Shown piece by piece: positions 60,182-64,000 of a stretch of 64,000 nt of DNA. The DNA is from Paenibacillus azoreducens (GTDB lineage: Bacteria; Bacillota; Bacilli; Paenibacillales; Paenibacillaceae): positions 868,001 to 932,000 of the forward strand of contig NZ_AP025343.1 in the NCBI RefSeq assembly GCF_021654775.1, read 5' to 3'. Every line of letters begins with the position of its first letter. Position 1 is the first letter of the stretch. The translations under genes were made by a program, and so were the position numbers. The notes under the pieces are model-generated. The model was not told the origin of the DNA. It made no database searches and was given only the letters and a program-made list of their open reading frames with translations.

Positions 60182-61339
60182 ATGAATCAAACAAATCAAA
60201 AAGAATTTTTCAGCGCTCATTTGCTGGATTGGTATACAGAGAACAAAAGGGATCTGCCTTGGCGCCGCCACCGCAATCCCTACTATATATGGGTATCGGA
60301 GATCATGCTGCAGCAGACGCGCGTGGATACGGTTATTCCGTATTTTCAGCGTTTTATCGAGCAGTTCCCTACCGTCGAGGACTTGGCGGATGCGCCAGAA
60401 CAGGAAGTGCTGAAATGCTGGGAGGGACTCGGCTATTATTCGCGCGCCAGAAACCTTCAAGCGGCTGCCAAGCAGGTGAAGGAGCAGCATGGCGGACAAG
60501 TTCCCGACGACAAGGCGTCCGTGTTTGCTTTAAAGGGAGTGGGCCCTTATACGGCCGGGGCGATTCTCAGCATTGCCTTCAATAAGCCGGAGCCGGCGGT
60601 GGATGGCAATGTAATGCGCGTGCTGTCCCGGTATTTTTTGATCGAAGAAGATATTATGAAAGGAAGCACGCGGGCGAATATGGAACGTCTGGTTGTGGAG
60701 CTGATTCCTGAAAGCCGGGCTTCCGATTTCAATCAGGCGCTGATGGAACTCGGAGCGCTCGTATGTACGCCCAAATCGCCGCATTGCTTGACCTGTCCGG
60801 TTATGGAGCACTGCGCCGCCCGCATCGAAGGGGTGGAGGAGTCGCTGCCGGTGAAGACCAAAGCCAAACCGCCCCGCCCGGAATACCGCGTAGTGGCTTT
60901 GGTGGAGGGGACAGGCGCAAATGCCGGCAAAGTGCTGATCCGCCAGCGTCCGCAAGTTGGCCTGCTCGCCAAAATGTGGGAGCTGCCGCATGTGCAGGTG
61001 CCGCAGAACCGGAGTGGGCAAATCCCGGATGAACAGGCGATGGATATTTTGGCCGGGGTTTTATTGGAGGAAGGCGTGGCTGCAAGGCCGGAGGCGTATA
61101 TGTTGGATGCCGAGCATACGTTCAGCCATATCCATTGGAACCTCAAAGTCTACCGGTGCCGTGAAGAGGAGCAGCTTTTGGCGGCCGAAACCAAGGAGGC
61201 CTACCAGCTCAGCCATCCGGAACCTGAAGAGGACATGCAGGGCGCTGTGCTTCGTTGGATTGGCGAAGAGGATATGGCGCTGTATGCTTTCCCGAACGTG
61301 TTCTTGAAAATACTCCGGGAATACTTCAAAAAGCACTAG
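60182..61339 (+). CDS. mutY: A/G-specific adenine DNA glycosylase
   Basis: 385 residues. Catalytic E40 lies in SEIMLQQTRVDTVIPYFQRF, the helix-hairpin-helix in LKGVGPYTAGAILSIAFN, the Asp in AVDGNVMRV, and the iron-sulfur cluster cysteines in CTPKSPHCLTCPVMEHC. From about residue 230 a Nudix-like 8-oxoG recognition domain follows. It removes adenine paired with 8-oxoguanine. The start is ATG with GGAAGG rather far upstream. 44 bases after acpS. Confidence 0.93.
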   Translation: MNQTNQKEFFSAHLLDWYTENKRDLPWRRHRNPYYIWVSEIMLQQTRVDTVIPYFQRFIEQFPTVEDLADAPEQEVLKCWEGLGYYSRARNLQAAAKQVKEQHGGQVPDDKASVFALKGVGPYTAGAILSIAFNKPEPAVDGNVMRVLSRYFLIEEDIMKGSTRANMERLVVELIPESRASDFNQALMELGALVCTPKSPHCLTCPVMEHCAARIEGVEESLPVKTKAKPPRPEYRVVALVEGTGANAGKVLIRQRPQVGLLAKMWELPHVQVPQNRSGQIPDEQAMDILAGVLLEEGVAARPEAYMLDAEHTFSHIHWNLKVYRCREEEQLLAAETKEAYQLSHPEPEEDMQGAVLRWIGEEDMALYAFPNVFLKILREYFKKH

Positions 61340-61430
61340 GTGTGACCGGTTGTTTACTCGATGCTTAGGGAAGGAAACTTCTTTCGGCCTGTCAATACAT
61401 GTCAATAGATCAAAGAGATAATCACAACTA

Positions 61431-61465
61431 TAAAAGGAGCTGCCCCGGTTGGGACAGCTCCTTTA
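61431..61465. terminator. bidirectional terminator between mutY and sodA
   Basis: AAAGGAGCTGCCCC and GGGACAGCTCCTTT pair across GGTT. Confidence 0.88.
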
Positions 61466-61488
61466 TGCTGTTAGCGCAGTTTGAATGA

Positions 61489-62097
61489 TTATTTGGCAGC
61501 GTCGTAACGTTTGCCGACTTCATCCCAGTTTACAACGTTCCAGAAAGCGGCGATGTAATCAGGGCGTTTGTTTTGATATTTCAGGTAATAGGCATGTTCC
61601 CAAACGTCCAGGCCCAGAATCGGAGTTTGGCCTTCCATGATTGGGTTGTCTTGGTTCGGCGTGCTGGTTACAGCCAGCTTGCCGTCTTTGACCACGAGCC
61701 AAGCCCAGCCGCTGCCAAAACGGGTTGTAGCCGCTTTGGCGAAGTCTTCTTTGAATTTATCGAAACCGCCAAGCTCGCTGTCGATCGCTTGAGCCAAAGC
61801 TCCGGTCGGAGCGCCGCCGCCGTTTGGTCCGATGACTTCCCAGAAGAGGGAGTGGTTCGCATGTCCGCCGCCATTGTTGCGAACAGCGGTGCGGATGCCT
61901 TCAGGAACGCTGTCCAGATTGGACAGAAGATCGTCAAGGCTTTTATTTTGCAGCTCAGGAGCGCTTTCCAAGGCTGCATTCAAGTTGGTTACATACGTGT
62001 TATGGTGACGGTCGTGGTGAATCTCCATTGTTTGTGCGTCGATATGAGGTTCGAGCGCATTGTTAGGGTAAGGAAGTGCAGGTAATTGAAATGCCAT
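61489..62097 (-). CDS. sodA: superoxide dismutase, Mn type
   Basis: 202 residues. Metal ligands are H27 (EIHHDRHH), His in HANHSLFW, and Asp and His in [19 protein letters not shown] with Gly and the GSGWAWLVV stretch favours manganese. It destroys superoxide in the cytosol. The start is ATG after CAGGAGGTATTTATC. Single gene; upstream lies a hairpin repeat. Confidence 0.95.
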   Translation of the reverse strand: MAFQLPALPYPNNALEPHIDAQTMEIHHDRHHNTYVTNLNAALESAPELQNKSLDDLLSNLDSVPEGIRTAVRNNGGGHANHSLFWEVIGPNGGGAPTGALAQAIDSELGGFDKFKEDFAKAATTRFGSGWAWLVVKDGKLAVTSTPNQDNPIMEGQTPILGLDVWEHAYYLKYQNKRPDYIAAFWNVVNWDEVGKRYDAAK

Positions 62098-62124
62098 GAT
62101 AAATACCTCCTGTAAATTGTTTTT

Positions 62125-62245
62125 TTTAGATTATAGAATGTATAAGTTTTAAGCAGAGCTTAAGTCATTCTATAATCGCAAGAAAAACATCCGCTAAAGG
62201 CGGTCTGTTTTCTTAAGAAAGTACGTCGATAGACGTTTTTCTTCA
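62125..62245. repeat. composite hairpin repeat (TATAGAAT and GCGGTCTGT types)
   Basis: TTATAGAATGTATAAG pairs with the TCATTCTATAATC side, followed by GCAAGAAAAACATCCGC, AAAGGCGGTCTGTTTTC, AGTACGTCGATAGACG and TTTTTCTT. It is the most complete free-standing version of the module nested in the long MITE-like element at 15452. From 62246 to 62503 I see nothing. Confidence 0.7.
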
Positions 62246-62503
62246 AAGGAATCAATTTTAAAAATTGACCCCTATCATAAAGGATATTTGCTGCCGCAAA
62301 GGCATCCTTTATTGACCGGATTATGTAGCATTAACCTATCCAAATATAATTAAACCGTATTTTTTCAATTAAATCAACATTTATGTTTAAAAAGTCGGTT
62401 TTAAAATTTCCAGGCATGCATAACCCATATTATCCTTTACCCAATTTACGAAGTTTTATGCGCCTCTCGATAACCATTATATGGGTATTTGACTGTTATT
62501 TCA

Positions 62504-62533
62504 TTGAAAACGCTTGCTATAAAGCGCTTTCAA
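62504..62533. promoter_or_regulatory. cre-like palindrome
   Basis: TTGAAAACGCTT-GCTATA-AAGCGCTTTCAA is a near-perfect inverted repeat. Each half resembles the catabolite-responsive element core TGWAANCGNTNWCA. It is 275 bases before the nearest gene, the GNAT gene at 62809. Confidence 0.4.
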
Positions 62534-62808
62534 AAGAAAAAGCGTGTATTTTAAAGAAAACTATGGTTTAATGGATGATAAAGAAGGAATTTAACGGTTT
62601 TTGTCGTAATAATTAATCTGGAATATTTGGATTATAAATGTGCCAGTTGGCCATTGCACAGAAGACAAGCCGCTATTAGCGGAAGTTTTCCTTGCGGTAT
62701 AAGCGATGGAGGATATGGGCTCTTTGAGGCCTGTTCCTTTTTATGTCTTAAGGGAAGCTTGCTCTTCCAATGAATCCAAACAAGCTGACGAAAAGGGAGA
62801 TTTAAGAC

Positions 62809-63237
62809 ATGCATGTTCGTTCCTTTCAGTTAAGTGATTGTACCAGCGTGACCGAATTGATGAAGATTGCTTTGTCGGAAGAGTGTTACCGGAATACGAT
62901 AGGGCCGTTCTCAAGACAGCTTTCCTGGGATTCGGAACTGATTATGGTGGCGGAGGAAGACGGTGATATCGTGGGTGCCTTAATCGGAACGATTGAGCAT
63001 AACCACGGCTGTTACTACCGGATCGCCATTCACCCGGACTACCGCCGGCAAGGCGTGGGCAAAGCGTTGGTGTCTGCCATGGAGCAGCGTTTTCAACTCC
63101 GCAAGGTAAGCCGCATCGTCATCGCCGGAGACGAGCACAACAAGGCCGCAATGCCGCTTTACGAAGCCATGGGTTACGGTGCAAATAAGATTCTGGAAGC
63201 CTTTCAGAAGCTTAGCATTATCAGTCCGCAGCATTAA
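62809..63237 (+). CDS. GNAT family N-acetyltransferase
   Basis: 142 residues. Acetyl-CoA site: YYRIAIHPDYRRQGVGKALV (motif A with RRQGVG) and NKAAMPLYEAMGYG (motif B). RimI-like in size. ATG follows AAAAGGGAGATTTAAGAC. Single gene with unknown substrate. Confidence 0.88.
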   Translation: MHVRSFQLSDCTSVTELMKIALSEECYRNTIGPFSRQLSWDSELIMVAEEDGDIVGALIGTIEHNHGCYYRIAIHPDYRRQGVGKALVSAMEQRFQLRKVSRIVIAGDEHNKAAMPLYEAMGYGANKILEAFQKLSIISPQH

Positions 63238-63453
63238 TCCGGACAAAGTAGGGGCAAGATTATCCCCATAATAAACCGGTCTTTATCCAATGATTTATGC
63301 AGGCAGTTTTATTGATTGAAAGAAGAAGAGACAAGCATTATTGTTAATAAACAATATTTCCCATATTGAGCATATCTTTACCGTCGTTGCAAAAACGCGA
63401 AAGATATGCTTTTCTGTATATAAGGGGAATTTGTCTAAAAAATGAGGTGTAGC

Positions 63454-64000
63454 ATGAATCCAATTCAACAGCAAGAATCCGGATATTCGGGGAATAACCC
63501 GCCGGACACGCCGGAATCCGGACCGAAGCCGCGCAATCTGATTTCAGAGGTATGGGATTGGGCCAAGACAGTCGTTATTGCTTTTGTGATCATGATGCTG
63601 CTTAATTTATTCGTATTTAATCTGTCGATGGTTAAGGGTCAATCCATGCAGCCCACACTGTATGAGAAAGAACGGCTGTTTGTTGATAAAATCGTCTATA
63701 ATTTCAAAGCGCCGAGCCAGGGCGAAGTTGTGGTGCTGCGTGATCCGAGCAACGGACCGGATAAAAAGGAATTTTTGGTCAAGCGGGTCATCGGCACTCC
63801 AGGGGATACTATCGAAGTGAAGGACCACAAGCTTTATGTCAACGGGCAGCTCCAGGTGGAGCCGTATACCGAGGTTGAGATTCAAGATCCCGACTTTGGG
63901 CCGCTTACGGTAGAGAATGATCATTATTTCGTTATGGGCGATAACAGGCATAAGGACGCCAGCAAAGACAGCCGGTCTTTCGGCTGCGTCAGCACTAAAG
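63454..64000 (+). CDS. lepB: signal peptidase I (partial, N-terminal part)
   Basis: 182 residues are visible before the right edge cuts the gene. A Pro-rich cytosolic start (1-30), one membrane helix (about 36-58), catalytic S64 in KGQSMQPTL and catalytic K110 in LVKRVIGTPGD, then GDNRHKDASKDSRSFG. It cleaves signal peptides from exported proteins at the outer face of the membrane. ATG 63454 follows GAGGTG. Confidence 0.93.
   Translation, partial: MNPIQQQESGYSGNNPPDTPESGPKPRNLISEVWDWAKTVVIAFVIMMLLNLFVFNLSMVKGQSMQPTLYEKERLFVDKIVYNFKAPSQGEVVVLRDPSNGPDKKEFLVKRVIGTPGDTIEVKDHKLYVNGQLQVEPYTEVEIQDPDFGPLTVENDHYFVMGDNRHKDASKDSRSFGCVSTK

Noticed and set aside
62383..62571. Plus-strand frame of 62 codons
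   Set aside because: No ribosome binding site, unusual composition, and it runs through the cre-like palindrome.

Overview
The window looks like chromosomal DNA of a Paenibacillus-type, spore-forming Gram-positive bacterium. The evidence is strong purine-rich ribosome binding sites, frequent GTG and TTG starts, mixed GC content, a T-box leader, bacilliredoxin, EcsAB, BdbCD, an AI-2E-type permease, a MutS2-like protein and a ComQXPA signalling set. No rRNA or tRNA gene, phage module or CRISPR array was seen. The genes are mostly short operons of one to four genes, separated by intergenic DNA unusually rich in small repeats.

Layout. 0-6 kb: end of an unknown gene, a small transposon-like repeat lying in a broken gene copy, a MOSC protein, an M50-type membrane peptidase, and a DUF4127 protein followed by two ribbon-helix-helix proteins, with the same palindromic operator type in front of both units. 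6.4-15.3 kb: a three-gene azole/azoline peptide (TOMM-type) modification operon, then a complete comQ-comX-comP-comA quorum-sensing set. Clustered CCGCAA/TTGCGG half-sites lie in front of the modification operon and in front of comX, which suggests that ComA controls both. 15.3-18 kb: a T-box-controlled methionyl-tRNA synthetase whose T-box leader carries a 296-bp transposon-like insertion with a 5-bp target duplication. 18-23 kb: TetR regulator plus DHA2 exporter, a CNNM/CorC-type protein, an AI-2E family permease. 23-24.1 kb: a repeat-dense stretch containing the right end of an IS200/IS605-type element. 24-35 kb: DinG-type helicase, serpin lipoprotein, MarR and ArsR regulators, MFS exporter, ZIP transporter, cyclophilin lipoprotein, a coiled-coil protein, an ArsB/NhaD-type transporter. 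35-42 kb: GH13 glucosidase, a MutS2-like ATPase without Smr domain, free methionine sulfoxide reductase, an alpha/beta hydrolase. 42-48 kb: BdbD-BdbC disulfide pair, GNAT enzyme, and a YkoC/E/D-like ECF transporter. 48-49 kb: tandem repeats. 49-64 kb: second DHA2 exporter with a MarR gene, EcsAB, an HI0933-type flavoprotein, a sporulation-type sensor kinase, bacilliredoxin, CPBP protease with a PadR regulator, AcpS, MutY, SodA, a GNAT enzyme and the start of signal peptidase I.

The most interesting part is the 6-15 kb region. ComQ should prenylate the tryptophan next to the C-terminus of the 59-residue ComX, ComP should sense the exported pheromone, and ComA should activate genes with the paired half-sites. 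The adjacent peptide-modifying operon is the obvious candidate target, but no precursor peptide for it was found in the window.
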